From assembly GCA_045562535.1 (NCBI GenBank), contig JBJKVP010000003.1:1-64000 (forward strand): 64,000 bases of DNA, read 5' to 3'. The notes beneath the pieces are model-generated. The model ran no database searches, was not told the origin of the DNA, and worked only from the letters and a program-made list of their open reading frames with translations. Source of the stretch: UBA6926 sp045562535 (lineage in GTDB: Bacteria > Chloroflexota > Dehalococcoidia > UBA6926). This document shows, one piece after another, positions 1 through 8,405 of this stretch (within the stretch, counting starts at the first letter, position 1; each line of letters opens with the position of its first letter). The translations under genes were made by a program, and so were the position numbers.

Positions 1-2462
1 GATTAGCACTCACATATAAAGTACAAAAATATGGCAATTTCGCTCAGGCAGAAATCATGTTACTCGGTTCTTACGTCGCCTTAATCATGATGTGGTCAGA
101 TATGTTTTTCCCTATATCTGATGCTTCCAGCGATGGAATTCTAAATTATAGATTGTTGGTCGCTTCAGCGATTTCAGCATTTGTTATTTGCGGATTTATT
201 GGGGTGATCATTGATAAATCAGTTTACAAACCACTACGAAAAAGATTTGCTTCTGCCCAGGTACTGATGATCACATCCCTGGGAGTTGCCATGTTGATTA
301 GAGCAATTTTGTACATGAGATTCTCAGCGAGAACTTTTCGATTTATTCCAGATAAAGATTGGCGCTTATTATCCTCAAATGTTGAAGTACCTACACAAAG
401 AGTTGATGTGGTTGTAGGTAGCAGAATGGAAGAACCTTTTATTAATATTGTTAGTAACGTTGGCCCTTATGGTTTCTCTTATTCAAAAATCGCCTTGGTT
501 GTCGGAATTCTCATAGTGATTTCTTTATTAATGCTTATTATGCACAAAACAATCCTTGGAAAGAAAATGAGAGCTGTTTCAGACAACCCTGATTTGGCTT
601 CTACTAGCGGGATAAATGTTGAAAATATACACTCTACGAGTTCCTTTTTATCGGCAGGTATATCTGGGCTGGGTGGTGCTTTATTAGCCGCGATCCTGCC
701 TGTAAATCCTGAACTAGGCCTATCCTTATTGTTACCTGCATTTGCTGTAATAGTACTGGGTTCAATAACTTCGATACCTGGTGTAATCATCGCAGCTTTC
801 ATTATTGGGATTGTTAGAGCTATATCAGAGCCCTTACTCATTGGTGCGGGTAATGCTCTTGATAGACCTACGGCAGGAGGGTTTGCGGAAGTGATGCCTT
901 TTATGTTTTTAATTGGAGTGCTTTTATTGATGCCTAGTGGGTTAGGCAATGCACTCCATGAATGGAATGTAAGTAGATTTAAGAACTTAGAGACACAGAA
1001 GCGTAAATCTTTATTCTTTGTAACCGATTTGTTCGAGGTCATCTCAAGATTTTTAACTCAAGCTATGAGTTTAGTGGTACAAAGATTGATGATAATAAAA
1101 TCACACCGGCTGTTTCTTATTTATATTATCCAAGTCAAATCTTATATATTGGAACTTTACTTTAAGGTATTAAATTTAATTGGCAGTTACTTACGAATTC
1201 TATTAAATATGGCTAAGTGGTCCACACCACAGCTATTAAAGATAGATAAAGAAACCAACCGTGGATCATGGATATTTTTTGGTGTACTACTATTTAGCTT
1301 AATTCTTATCTCTATGCTTCTTCCCAGCGTCTCCTACTTTACAAAAGTGATGCAAATAGCAAGAATTGTCGCTTTACTAGGTATTTTTAGCCTTCTCAGT
1401 TTCTCCTTAAATATTCATTCTGGATTTACAGGAATGACAAATTTTGGGGTGATTTTTTTCGCTGGAATAGGTGCAGTTTTTGTGGGGATCTTGTCAGCAC
1501 CAATAGAAACCAATGGGTACGGATGGGGTGCCTTCGAAGCTACAATATTTGCAGTTTTATTAGCTGCGATAATTGGTTGGTTAATCGCATATCCGACTGC
1601 ACGCCTCAGAACAGATTACTTCGCTATCGTAACGATCTCTTTAGGCGAGATATTGAGGGTTTCCTTGCAAGCCGAACCTTTGCTTAGAGCAGGAACCGTA
1701 ACGTCTGCGATGGGAATTTCTAATTACGAATTACCATTCAAAAATTGGTGGAATTCGGGTTTTTCTGACTCTGTAGGAAGCTTCATCGGTTTGCCTGGTC
1801 ATGCCCCTTATGTTTTACTTCTTGCAACTTTATCGATAAGCCTATGCTTTTTTACTTGGTGGATTATATCTTTATTACTGAGTTCGCCTTGGGGTAGAAT
1901 CCTAAAATCTATTAGAGAAGACGAAGAAGTAAGCCAGCACCATGGACACAACGTACTTTCGCATAAAGCTGCCAGTCTAGCCCTGGGTGCAGCTATTGCG
2001 GCATTAGGGGGTGTTTTATGGGCTTGGTTAAATACAGCAGTGTGGCCGGACTTTATGAGCCCCATACGTTCCACTTTCCTAATATGGGCAGCGTTTATCG
2101 TTGGAGGAAAAGGTAATAACAAAGGGATGTTTATTGGTGCATTCATAATAGTAATTGTGGAGTTCATTTTTAACGTTTTGGTAGTTTCTCGCAGTAACTC
2201 AGATTTGATTTTCCATTCTCTAACTACCTACATAGACAAGATTTTTGGTTGGATACTCTATGATCTTGGTGGTCTTATATGGTCAGAAAGATCAATACTT
2301 GAAGCATTCCCAAAAGGAACCGTTATATTGGAGCTATCATATCTTAAATTAGCCTTAATTGGCTTAGTAATAATAGTAGCATTAAGAGCTGCACCTAAAG
2401 GATTACTTCCTGAAATACCATTTAAACCAAAGCAAAAAGGGAAAGTAGGTCAAAATGAGTAG
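1..2462 (+). CDS. Fused branched-chain amino acid type ABC permease (LivH-LivM), 5' end cut by window edge
   Basis: Inner-membrane permease of a hydrophobic amino acid (HAAT) type ABC importer. The frame is already open at base 3 and reads LTYKVQKYGNFAQAE before the first ATG at 57; this matches the early LivH region, so the true start lies left of the window and the ATG at 57 is internal. Numbering from that Met, residues 1-310 are a LivH-type domain, about 310-405 are a hydrophobic linker, and about 410-790 are a LivM-type domain with the RTDYFAIVTISLGEI motif. LivH and LivM are usually separate proteins. The stop overlaps the livG start by 8 bases, so the two are translationally coupled. 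The binding protein is presumably upstream. Urea or another HAAT substrate cannot be excluded. Confidence 0.9.
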   Translation, partial: LALTYKVQKYGNFAQAEIMLLGSYVALIMMWSDMFFPISDASSDGILNYRLLVASAISAFVICGFIGVIIDKSVYKPLRKRFASAQVLMITSLGVAMLIRAILYMRFSARTFRFIPDKDWRLLSSNVEVPTQRVDVVVGSRMEEPFINIVSNVGPYGFSYSKIALVVGILIVISLLMLIMHKTILGKKMRAVSDNPDLASTSGINVENIHSTSSFLSAGISGLGGALLAAILPVNPELGLSLLLPAFAVIVLGSITSIPGVIIAAFIIGIVRAISEPLLIGAGNALDRPTAGGFAEVMPFMFLIGVLLLMPSGLGNALHEWNVSRFKNLETQKRKSLFFVTDLFEVISRFLTQAMSLVVQRLMIIKSHRLFLIYIIQVKSYILELYFKVLNLIGSYLRILLNMAKWSTPQLLKIDKETNRGSWIFFGVLLFSLILISMLLPSVSYFTKVMQIARIVALLGIFSLLSFSLNIHSGFTGMTNFGVIFFAGIGAVFVGILSAPIETNGYGWGAFEATIFAVLLAAIIGWLIAYPTARLRTDYFAIVTISLGEILRVSLQAEPLLRAGTVTSAMGISNYELPFKNWWNSGFSDSVGSFIGLPGHAPYVLLLATLSISLCFFTWWIISLLLSSPWGRILKSIREDEEVSQHHGHNVLSHKAASLALGAAIAALGGVLWAWLNTAVWPDFMSPIRSTFLIWAAFIVGGKGNNKGMFIGAFIIVIVEFIFNVLVVSRSNSDLIFHSLTTYIDKIFGWILYDLGGLIWSERSILEAFPKGTVILELSYLKLALIGLVIIVALRAAPKGLLPEIPFKPKQKGKVGQNE

Positions 2463-3228
2463 TACCGCAATCCATGTATCAGAATTAACTCATGACTTCG
2501 GAGGTCTCCGAGCTGTTGATAACATTTCATTTACTATTAATCAGGGAGAACTAGTAGGTTTAATAGGCCCTAACGGATGTGGGAAATCCACCACCTTTAA
2601 TTGTATATCCGGGTTGTTGGACCCTACATCAGGTGAGATAGAAATTATGGGTAAAAGCACGAACGATCTTAGGCCAGATCAAATTAATCACCTTGGTATA
2701 ACAAGAACGTTTCAGCATACTAGATTATGGAGAGAAATGACCGTTATTGAAAATATTCTTGTACCTCCTAATAATCAATTATCCAATAATCCAATCTCGA
2801 GTCTACTAAGGCCAAATTCAAGACAAGAAGAAGCAGAAAGGATTGAAAGAGCCTACCAAATACTCGAATCGTTGGAGATCGCTCACGTTGCCGATAATTT
2901 AGCAGGTAAACTTTCTGGCGGACAAAGTAAATTAGTGGATATAGCAAGAGCTTTGATGGGATCTCCAAAAATTCTTCTTCTAGATGAACCAGTCGCAGGA
3001 GTGGCAAGTGTCCTAGCGGAGAAAATATTCCAAAATTTACGAACTCTTGTTAATGAAACTGGTATATCGATTCTAGTAATAGAACACAATATGGATTTTA
3101 TTCTTAGATTAGGCGTGGATAGAATAATTGTAATGGATTCGGGGAAAATATTAATGGAAGGAACGTCAGATGAAGTTCGAAGTAACAAATCTGTTATAGA
3201 TGCATACTTAGGTTCTTCAATGGAGTAA
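2455..3228 (+). CDS. livG: Branched-chain amino acid type ABC transporter ATPase LivG
   Basis: First ATPase of the HAAT-family importer, cytoplasmic and paired with LivF under the fused permease. The 257-residue chain is normal length for LivG. Visible motifs are Walker A GPNGCGKST at 38-46, Q-loop Gln 87, signature LSGGQ at 153-157, Walker B ILLLDE at 173-178 and switch His 211. The long stretch between Q-loop and signature is typical of LivG. The ATG lies inside the 3' end of the permease gene (8-base overlap), and livF follows after 5 bases. The operon position makes the LivG assignment firm; the transported substrate is not visible from the ATPase. Confidence 0.93.
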   Translation: MSSTAIHVSELTHDFGGLRAVDNISFTINQGELVGLIGPNGCGKSTTFNCISGLLDPTSGEIEIMGKSTNDLRPDQINHLGITRTFQHTRLWREMTVIENILVPPNNQLSNNPISSLLRPNSRQEEAERIERAYQILESLEIAHVADNLAGKLSGGQSKLVDIARALMGSPKILLLDEPVAGVASVLAEKIFQNLRTLVNETGISILVIEHNMDFILRLGVDRIIVMDSGKILMEGTSDEVRSNKSVIDAYLGSSME

Positions 3229-3233
3229 ATCGT

Positions 3234-3950
3234 ATGGAAAAGATATTAGAAGTCAAAAATATATCTGGTGGATATGGATCGATTCAAATTCTTAATGGAA
3301 TCGATCTTACAGTATATGAAAGCGAATTTGTAACTATAATTGGCCCTAATGGGTGTGGGAAATCAACTTTTATTAAGGTTATTTTTGGAATTGCCAATCT
3401 GTATCAAGGGGACATCATTTATAAAAATGAGGATATCACAGGAATCAGAGCAGACTCTCTTGTTAACAAAGGTATCGGTTACGTGCCTCAAATAGATAAC
3501 GTTTTCCCTTCCCTCACTGTGGAAGAAAATTTACAAATGGGAGGCCTAAATTTAAGCAAGATTGAGATAGATGAAAGGATTGGCCAGGTTTACGATATAT
3601 TCCCTAACATCAAGCAAAAACCTTACCATTTAGCCGAATCTTTATCAGGTGGTGAAAGGCAAATGCTTGCAATATCGCGTGTCCTAATTTCCAACCCATC
3701 TTTTATCATGTTTGATGAACCGACTGCTGCATTATCACCAAAATTTAGAGAAATGATCATTGAAAAAATATCTGACTTACGAAAAATCGGGATCACGGTA
3801 CTAATAGTGGAACAAAATGCCCGTGCATCTTTAGCAATGTCAGATAGAGGGTACATTTTTTCGAACGGACAAGTGGTTCATACTTCGGATGCTGAAACCA
3901 TGCTTAATGATGATGATATAGGTAAATATTTCTTGGGTGGAACACAATAA
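3234..3950 (+). CDS. livF: Branched-chain amino acid type ABC transporter ATPase LivF
   Basis: Second ATPase of the HAAT importer. The 238-residue chain has Walker A GPNGCGKST at 37-45, Q-loop Gln 86, signature LSGGE at 137-141, Walker B FIMFDE at 157-162, and the LivF hallmark IVEQN near 191-195 in place of the LivG switch region IEHN. It is the last gene of the livHM-livG-livF operon. It ends 22 bases from the convergent end of the phnE-like gene, and I see no convincing terminator hairpin in that short gap. Confidence 0.93.
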   Translation: MEKILEVKNISGGYGSIQILNGIDLTVYESEFVTIIGPNGCGKSTFIKVIFGIANLYQGDIIYKNEDITGIRADSLVNKGIGYVPQIDNVFPSLTVEENLQMGGLNLSKIEIDERIGQVYDIFPNIKQKPYHLAESLSGGERQMLAISRVLISNPSFIMFDEPTAALSPKFREMIIEKISDLRKIGITVLIVEQNARASLAMSDRGYIFSNGQVVHTSDAETMLNDDDIGKYFLGGTQ

Positions 3951-3972
3951 CTAGAGGCACTCTAATTCCTAT

Positions 3973-4842
3973 CTATGCCCGAGCTAATTTCCTTAATAGA
4001 CCACATATAAGATCTACAAACAGCACTAGGATCAAGTACCAAATTAGTATTAATAGTACCTCATCGTATTGTAACCACGACATAAATAATCTAAATTCTC
4101 TCCCAAGGCCTCCAGCACTTACAAACCCAACCACCACTGTAGTACGAATAATGACTTCCCATCTGTAAAATATTAAAGTCAGAAATTGCGGCATTAAACT
4201 AGGAATGATTGCATACCAAACAATTTGACCTACTCCTCCACCGCTAGACCTTAAAGCTCTCGCAGGTCTGAGATCTATGTCTTCTATTATTTCAGAAGAT
4301 AATTTACCTAAAACTCCAAAATTATGTATCGCTAATGCTAAGGCTCCTGGTAACATCCCCGGGGATAATACAAAAACGAGCAACATAGCCCAGATAAGCT
4401 CAGGAACAGCTCTAGTAAAAATATATATTGCTCGGTTTAAATAAAATATTACTTTAAAGATTGGGTGGTTAAACAAAGCAGTTTCACCAAATACCATATT
4501 CCTAGAACTTAACAGCAAAGTCATCAATGTTGATAGTGATGCTAGAGATATTGCAAGAATAGACATCACAAGAGTTTCTAGCGCCAATAAAAATGTCTCA
4601 AACCATCGATCACCATTCAGAAAAGCTGGGCTACGATCCAAATTTAACCCGAATAACTTAGCCAAAAAATTCGCTGCTCGATCCCAATACCCATCCAGCG
4701 ATAGTGCTCCTTTGCCCTGATATTCTGCAAAACCAATAAAGGTCCATGAGAAGACCACTATAATAAGAAAAGCTACTACAGATAAATTAGTGGCTTTTAG
4801 TAACCTGGTTTCAGGTTTTATTATTTCGTAAGTTTTTGACAT
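3973..4842 (-). CDS. phnE: PhnE-type ABC permease, second copy
   Basis: Integral membrane permease of a phosphonate/oxyanion-type ABC importer. It shows an N-terminal membrane segment, a periplasmic stretch and then several helices including the EEA-like coupling region (PARALRSSGG, followed by IIPSLMPQ). I chose the ATG at 4842 (289 residues) because AAGGG precedes it at good spacing. A GTG at 4863 gives 296 residues and would overlap the upstream stop as TAGTG. It forms a tandem pair with the next permease upstream, and both resemble PhnE. It is the last gene of the phnD-phnC-phnE-phnE order. Substrate is discussed under the binding protein. Confidence 0.85.
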   Translation of the reverse strand: MSKTYEIIKPETRLLKATNLSVVAFLIIVVFSWTFIGFAEYQGKGALSLDGYWDRAANFLAKLFGLNLDRSPAFLNGDRWFETFLLALETLVMSILAISLASLSTLMTLLLSSRNMVFGETALFNHPIFKVIFYLNRAIYIFTRAVPELIWAMLLVFVLSPGMLPGALALAIHNFGVLGKLSSEIIEDIDLRPARALRSSGGGVGQIVWYAIIPSLMPQFLTLIFYRWEVIIRTTVVVGFVSAGGLGREFRLFMSWLQYDEVLLILIWYLILVLFVDLICGLLRKLARA

Positions 4843-4862
4843 TATATTACCCTTATTGCTCA

Positions 4863-5684
4863 CTAATCAGAAAGGCTTTTCCGAACGATAGAACTCCATG
4901 CATCAATCAACAATATTAATAAAGCGAGAACAATAAGAAGTGTCCAAACTCTACCAAAAAATAGATCATCTAATGCGAGCTCTATTTGCATACCAATACC
5001 GGCTATACCCACAAAGCTCAAAATAGCAGCAGAACGTATCGCACATTCAAATCTATAAAATATATAACTCAATAAATCAGGGAAAATCAACGGAAGTCGC
5101 CCATAGATCAAAACTTGCGCATTAGAAGCACCGTTGGAATAAAGGTTGCTTATGGGAGCAATCGGCAAATCCTGTAATAATTCAGCGGTTATTCGCCCTA
5201 GAATACCGGCGTAATTAAACGCTAAAGCAAATATACCGCATATTGGAGAAAGGCCAAAAGCAGCAACAAAAAACCATGCCCACACTAATTCATGGATCGA
5301 CCTTAACATTGCAAGCAAAACTCTAAAAACTACTACTACAATATTACGGCTATAACTTTTTGAACTGAGTGCCCCTGACGCTATTAACCCTAGAGGTATA
5401 CCCAATATCAAAGCTATTGATAGACCAGCCGCCGCAAAAGATACTGTGATCAAAGTAGCTTTACCAACAACAAACAGGAAATCACGAGAAAAATCCATCT
5501 CGAAAAAACTAGAGAAAAATAAATCTAAAGCCTTACCGCCCGCGGGGTTGATAACCTCTTCTCCAAATGGTATCTGACCAAAACTAACAAACACCACCCC
5601 TAACAGAATTAGAGTTAGTAGCCTTCTTGAATCCATCAAAGGCCGTCGATAATGCGCTGTTTCTTTATTTAATTCATTAGACAT
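4863..5684 (-). CDS. phnE: PhnE-type ABC permease, first copy
   Basis: Permease subunit of 273 residues with an N-terminal helix (LLTLILLGVVFVSF), a short periplasmic loop and a five-helix core with the coupling motif region ISNLYSNGASNAQVLIYGRLP. The stop codon TAG abuts or overlaps the next permease (TAGTG), and phnC lies 6 bases upstream, so translation is coupled along the operon. Two different PhnE-like permeases suggest a heterodimeric membrane channel, as in several phosphonate and selenate-annotated systems. The family assignment is from overall resemblance and the PhnC partner. Confidence 0.87.
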   Translation of the reverse strand: MSNELNKETAHYRRPLMDSRRLLTLILLGVVFVSFGQIPFGEEVINPAGGKALDLFFSSFFEMDFSRDFLFVVGKATLITVSFAAAGLSIALILGIPLGLIASGALSSKSYSRNIVVVVFRVLLAMLRSIHELVWAWFFVAAFGLSPICGIFALAFNYAGILGRITAELLQDLPIAPISNLYSNGASNAQVLIYGRLPLIFPDLLSYIFYRFECAIRSAAILSFVGIAGIGMQIELALDDLFFGRVWTLLIVLALLILLIDAWSSIVRKSLSD

Positions 5685-5690
5685 TTATAT

Positions 5691-6419
5691 TTAGTCCAAA
5701 GAGTACAGTTCTGAGAGCATATCCTCATTCAATTCACTCACAGGTACATCGAAAATTATCGTGCCTTGCCGTAACCCAATAACACGAGTGAAATGCTTCT
5801 TAACCAGTTCTATCTTATGCAGACTTGCTACAAGAGTTTTATCGTTTTCTGTCACCATGTCGACTAAAAGTTTTACCAAATCTTCGGCCCTAGATGGATC
5901 TAAAGAGGCCACAGGTTCATCGGCTAGTACAATCTCTGGATCTTGTATCAACACCCGAGCAACCGCGACTCTTTGTTGCTCGCCTCCAGACAAATTGGAA
6001 GTTCTCTGGAAAAGTTTAGGTTCGATTCCAACTGCATCTAAAGCCTCAATAACCTCAGTTTTTCCAATCGGGCTAATGAGAGAAAGTAGGGATTTGAAAA
6101 AACTCCACTGCCCTAACCTCCCTGCATTGACATTATGAATAACACTCAAATGAGACACGAGGTCAAATTGCTGTTGAATAATTCCTACCATTTGGGAAAT
6201 TTGTTTGGTTTTCTTCAATTCGCTAAGCGAATCACCCCCTATAAGAACCGTTCCGAACGAGGGCTCGATAATCCCACTCAGTAAGTTAATGAAGGTAGTC
6301 TTCCCACTACCGCTTGGCCCAATTAAAGCTATTCGTTCACCTGAATCAATGCGGAGATCAGTTGGTTCCAAAGCTGTTAAGGAGTCATACTTTTTCCCTA
6401 CCCCTTGAAAATCAATCAT
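5691..6419 (-). CDS. phnC: PhnC-type ABC transporter ATPase
   Basis: ATPase of the phosphonate/oxyanion importer, 242 residues. Motifs are Walker A GPSGSGKTT at 34-42, Q-loop glutamines near 82-84, signature LSGGEQQR at 143-150, Walker B IVLADE at 163-168 and switch His near 206. The segment HNVNAGRLGQWSFFKSL at about 95-111 is the stretch that marks PhnC-type ATPases (NVLxGRLG followed by aromatic residues). It lies between the binding-protein gene and two permease genes. About 50 A+T-rich bases separate it from the binding-protein gene upstream. Confidence 0.92.
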   Translation of the reverse strand: MIDFQGVGKKYDSLTALEPTDLRIDSGERIALIGPSGSGKTTFINLLSGIIEPSFGTVLIGGDSLSELKKTKQISQMVGIIQQQFDLVSHLSVIHNVNAGRLGQWSFFKSLLSLISPIGKTEVIEALDAVGIEPKLFQRTSNLSGGEQQRVAVARVLIQDPEIVLADEPVASLDPSRAEDLVKLLVDMVTENDKTLVASLHKIELVKKHFTRVIGLRQGTIIFDVPVSELNEDMLSELYSLD

Positions 6420-6470
6420 TTTAAGAACTATCTAAATAAAATTTATATTTACTTTGGTTATTAAGCAAAA

Positions 6471-7334
6471 TCATCTTAATATCCCAACCTCTCGAGCAAT
6501 ACGTTCAATGGAATCATAATTACTGTTAGAAGTCTCAATGAATCGTACCGCACTAAATAAATCAAGGATTTCAGGATCATCAATGTTCAATAACGCACCA
6601 ATTAAACGTTCTTCGAACCCCTCTCCATATACAGAATCAAGACCGGGACGAATGGTCCAATTATAATCAAAATATTCTGGGGTTCTTAGTAATTCCTTGA
6701 CTTCATCAGTGTTAACACGACCCTCGCTCACGGCTTTATCCCATACGCTCTCACTTAATACACCAGCTTGAAAGGCTCCCGTCTGAACCAAAAGCCAAGT
6801 TTTATCATGAGATCCTGAGTATCCGGGGTCAGCAAAAAAATGTTCGTCAGGATCTACTCCCGCCTCCAAAAGATAATACCGAGGCATTAAATGTCCGGAG
6901 GTAGAACTTTCGCTACCAAAAGTAAAGTTTAAGCCCTTCAAATCTTGAAACGTTTGCGCTTTCACATCATTACCGACAATGAATACAGAATGAAATTGGG
7001 CATCTCTAGCTCTTTGAGCAACTGCTTTCGAACCATCCACCGCTAATCGTGCCTGCACTCCACTTAACCCTCCAAACCAACCAAGTTGAATCTGATCTTG
7101 TTCAAAAGCGATAACAACAGAAGCATAGTCTTTAGAAGGTATTCCCTTAACTTCAATATCTAATTCTTTGGTTAAATATTGTTCAAGGATCTCATATCTT
7201 TCGGACCATTTTGAAATATTTTGGTCTGGTATTCCACTAAAATAGAGTACTTGAGTGTTCGGAGTACTACCTCCACAACCAGAAAATACGAGCAATAATA
7301 GCGTGAGCAGCGGCAAAATTGTTTTAATTTTAAT
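6471..7334 (-). CDS. phnD: PhnD-like oxyanion/phosphonate substrate-binding lipoprotein, unusual start
   Basis: Periplasmic or surface lipoprotein that captures substrate for the PhnC-PhnE-PhnE importer. The mature part has the PhnD/SsuA periplasmic-binding fold signature: LYFSGIPDQN near the N-terminus, then QLGWFGGLSGVQARLA and FHSVFIVGND. This pattern resembles the subfamily annotated as putative selenate-binding PhnD-like proteins more than classical PhnD (from memory). The lipobox is VFSGC. The usual start choice, TTG at 7316, leaves a signal peptide with no positive charge. Extending to ATT at 7334 restores KIKTILPLLTLLLLV (287 residues). An ATG at 7338 is out of frame by one base and would give MNKIKTI if one T were absent. 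Regulation is likely by the divergent LysR protein. Confidence 0.85.
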   Translation of the reverse strand: MKIKTILPLLTLLLLVFSGCGGSTPNTQVLYFSGIPDQNISKWSERYEILEQYLTKELDIEVKGIPSKDYASVVIAFEQDQIQLGWFGGLSGVQARLAVDGSKAVAQRARDAQFHSVFIVGNDVKAQTFQDLKGLNFTFGSESSTSGHLMPRYYLLEAGVDPDEHFFADPGYSGSHDKTWLLVQTGAFQAGVLSESVWDKAVSEGRVNTDEVKELLRTPEYFDYNWTIRPGLDSVYGEGFEERLIGALLNIDDPEILDLFSAVRFIETSNSNYDSIERIAREVGILR

Positions 7335-7364
7335 TCATCTCATTATTAGATTTATTTATAGGTA

Positions 7365-7393
7365 ATTTTAATATATTTGATAGACACCGTCAA
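7365..7393 (-). promoter_or_regulatory. Sigma70-type promoter of the phnD-phnC-phnE-phnE operon
   Basis: Reading the minus strand, TTGACG (7393-7388, five of six consensus bases) is followed after exactly 17 bases by TAAAAT (7370-7365, five of six). It lies 27-31 bases upstream of the alternative start codons of the binding-protein gene. The -35 box and spacer are covered by the 7374-7396 dyad, which suggests direct control by the neighbouring LysR protein. Confidence 0.6.
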
Positions 7394-7396
7394 ATA
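7374..7396. promoter_or_regulatory. Palindromic operator candidate for the LysR regulator
   Basis: TATTTGA, nine bases, then TCAAATA: a perfect 7-bp inverted repeat in the divergent region between lysR and the phnD operon. LysR-type proteins bind interrupted dyads of this kind, usually close to their own gene and the divergent target. It sits about 47 bases upstream of the lysR start codon and overlaps the -35 region of the opposite promoter. Confidence 0.55.
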
Positions 7397-7408
7397 ATTT
7401 ACCCACTT

Positions 7409-7436
7409 TTGTTATATCGCCCAATTGTAGTATCTT
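7409..7436 (+). promoter_or_regulatory. Probable lysR promoter giving a nearly leaderless transcript
   Basis: TTGTTA (7409-7414), 16 bases, TATCTT (7431-7436). Transcription would begin about seven bases after the -10 box, which is at or beside the ATG at 7443. No Shine-Dalgarno sequence precedes that ATG, which fits a leaderless messenger. The boxes are moderate matches only. Confidence 0.4.
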
Positions 7437-7442
7437 AGTTAG

Positions 7443-8339
7443 ATGGACAACCTATATTTAAGAACTTTTTTAGAAATTGTTCGTGCGGGTAATTTTTCTG
7501 AAGCTGCTAGATCGCTTAAATTGAGCCAACCAGCAGTGAGCTTCCAAATTCAGAAATTAGAACAAGATTTGGGTGCAAAATTACTTGAACGTGGTTCCGG
7601 GAAACTAGCTATAACACCAGCAGGTCTCGTGTTTAAAGAACATGCAGAATCGATCATAGCTGAAGAAGATACAATGATAGAAGAGTTATCCGCGCTACGG
7701 TCAGAGGTTATAGGCAGACTATCAATCGCGGCAAGCACAGTACCGGGAGAGTTTATCCTGCCATACGTTATTACTGATTTTAGAAATGAATATCCAAATG
7801 TGAATATCGATATAGAAGTATCTGACACCAATGGAGTGGTTAAAATGGTTAATGATGGTCCATATGATTTAGGCTTCACTGGAGCAAAAGTAGAAGTTGC
7901 TAATATGGTTCAAACCAAATTTTATAAAGATAGGATGGTTCTTATAGTTCCCAATCACCATCCTTTTAGCACACGATCTTGGATCACTGTAGAAGAATTA
8001 CAAGAACAGCAAATGATATGGCGAGAAGGCGGTTCCGGGACCATGTCTAATATTCAAAAAATTCTTCAAAAGGCCGGGGTAGACCCGTCCACTTGGAAAA
8101 ACCTCTCTTCGCTGGGAAGCACACAATCTGTTATTAGTGGCGTTCAAGCCGGGCTTGGAATATCGTTTGTATCTGATTTCGCTGTAAAGCCACTAGTTGA
8201 TGCGGGTCTACTAAAGTCCATACCGATAAACAAGATAAATTTGGAAAGAGATCTTTTCATTGTCCACAAAAAAAATGGCTTAACAACAAAATTACAACAA
8301 ACTTTCTTTAAATTTGCCAAGTCATGGAAACAAGAATAG
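7443..8339 (+). CDS. LysR-family transcriptional regulator
   Basis: DNA-binding regulator of 298 residues, the usual LysR length. The N-terminal winged helix-turn-helix covers about 1-60, with the conserved stretch NFSEAARSLKLSQPAVS followed by IQKLEQDLGAKLLER. After a linker helix comes the effector domain with IAASTVPGEFILP and GLGISFVSDF, a pattern like CysB-type LysR proteins linked to sulfur, selenium or phosphonate oxyanions. It is divergent from the phnD-phnC-phnE-phnE operon across about 108 bases that contain a 23-bp dyad. I infer that it controls that importer. The inducer is unknown. Confidence 0.9.
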   Translation: MDNLYLRTFLEIVRAGNFSEAARSLKLSQPAVSFQIQKLEQDLGAKLLERGSGKLAITPAGLVFKEHAESIIAEEDTMIEELSALRSEVIGRLSIAASTVPGEFILPYVITDFRNEYPNVNIDIEVSDTNGVVKMVNDGPYDLGFTGAKVEVANMVQTKFYKDRMVLIVPNHHPFSTRSWITVEELQEQQMIWREGGSGTMSNIQKILQKAGVDPSTWKNLSSLGSTQSVISGVQAGLGISFVSDFAVKPLVDAGLLKSIPINKINLERDLFIVHKKNGLTTKLQQTFFKFAKSWKQE

Positions 8340-8405
8340 GTCATGTTAATGTCTATTCAAATTGCTGATTCAATAGTACTAATTCAACACGCAAAGAGTT
8401 AACCG

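Noticed and set aside
479..1042. Open reading frame of 187 codons on the minus strand inside the permease gene
   Set aside because: It is antisense to a clear LivH domain, has no family signature, and reflects the low stop frequency opposite membrane-protein codons.
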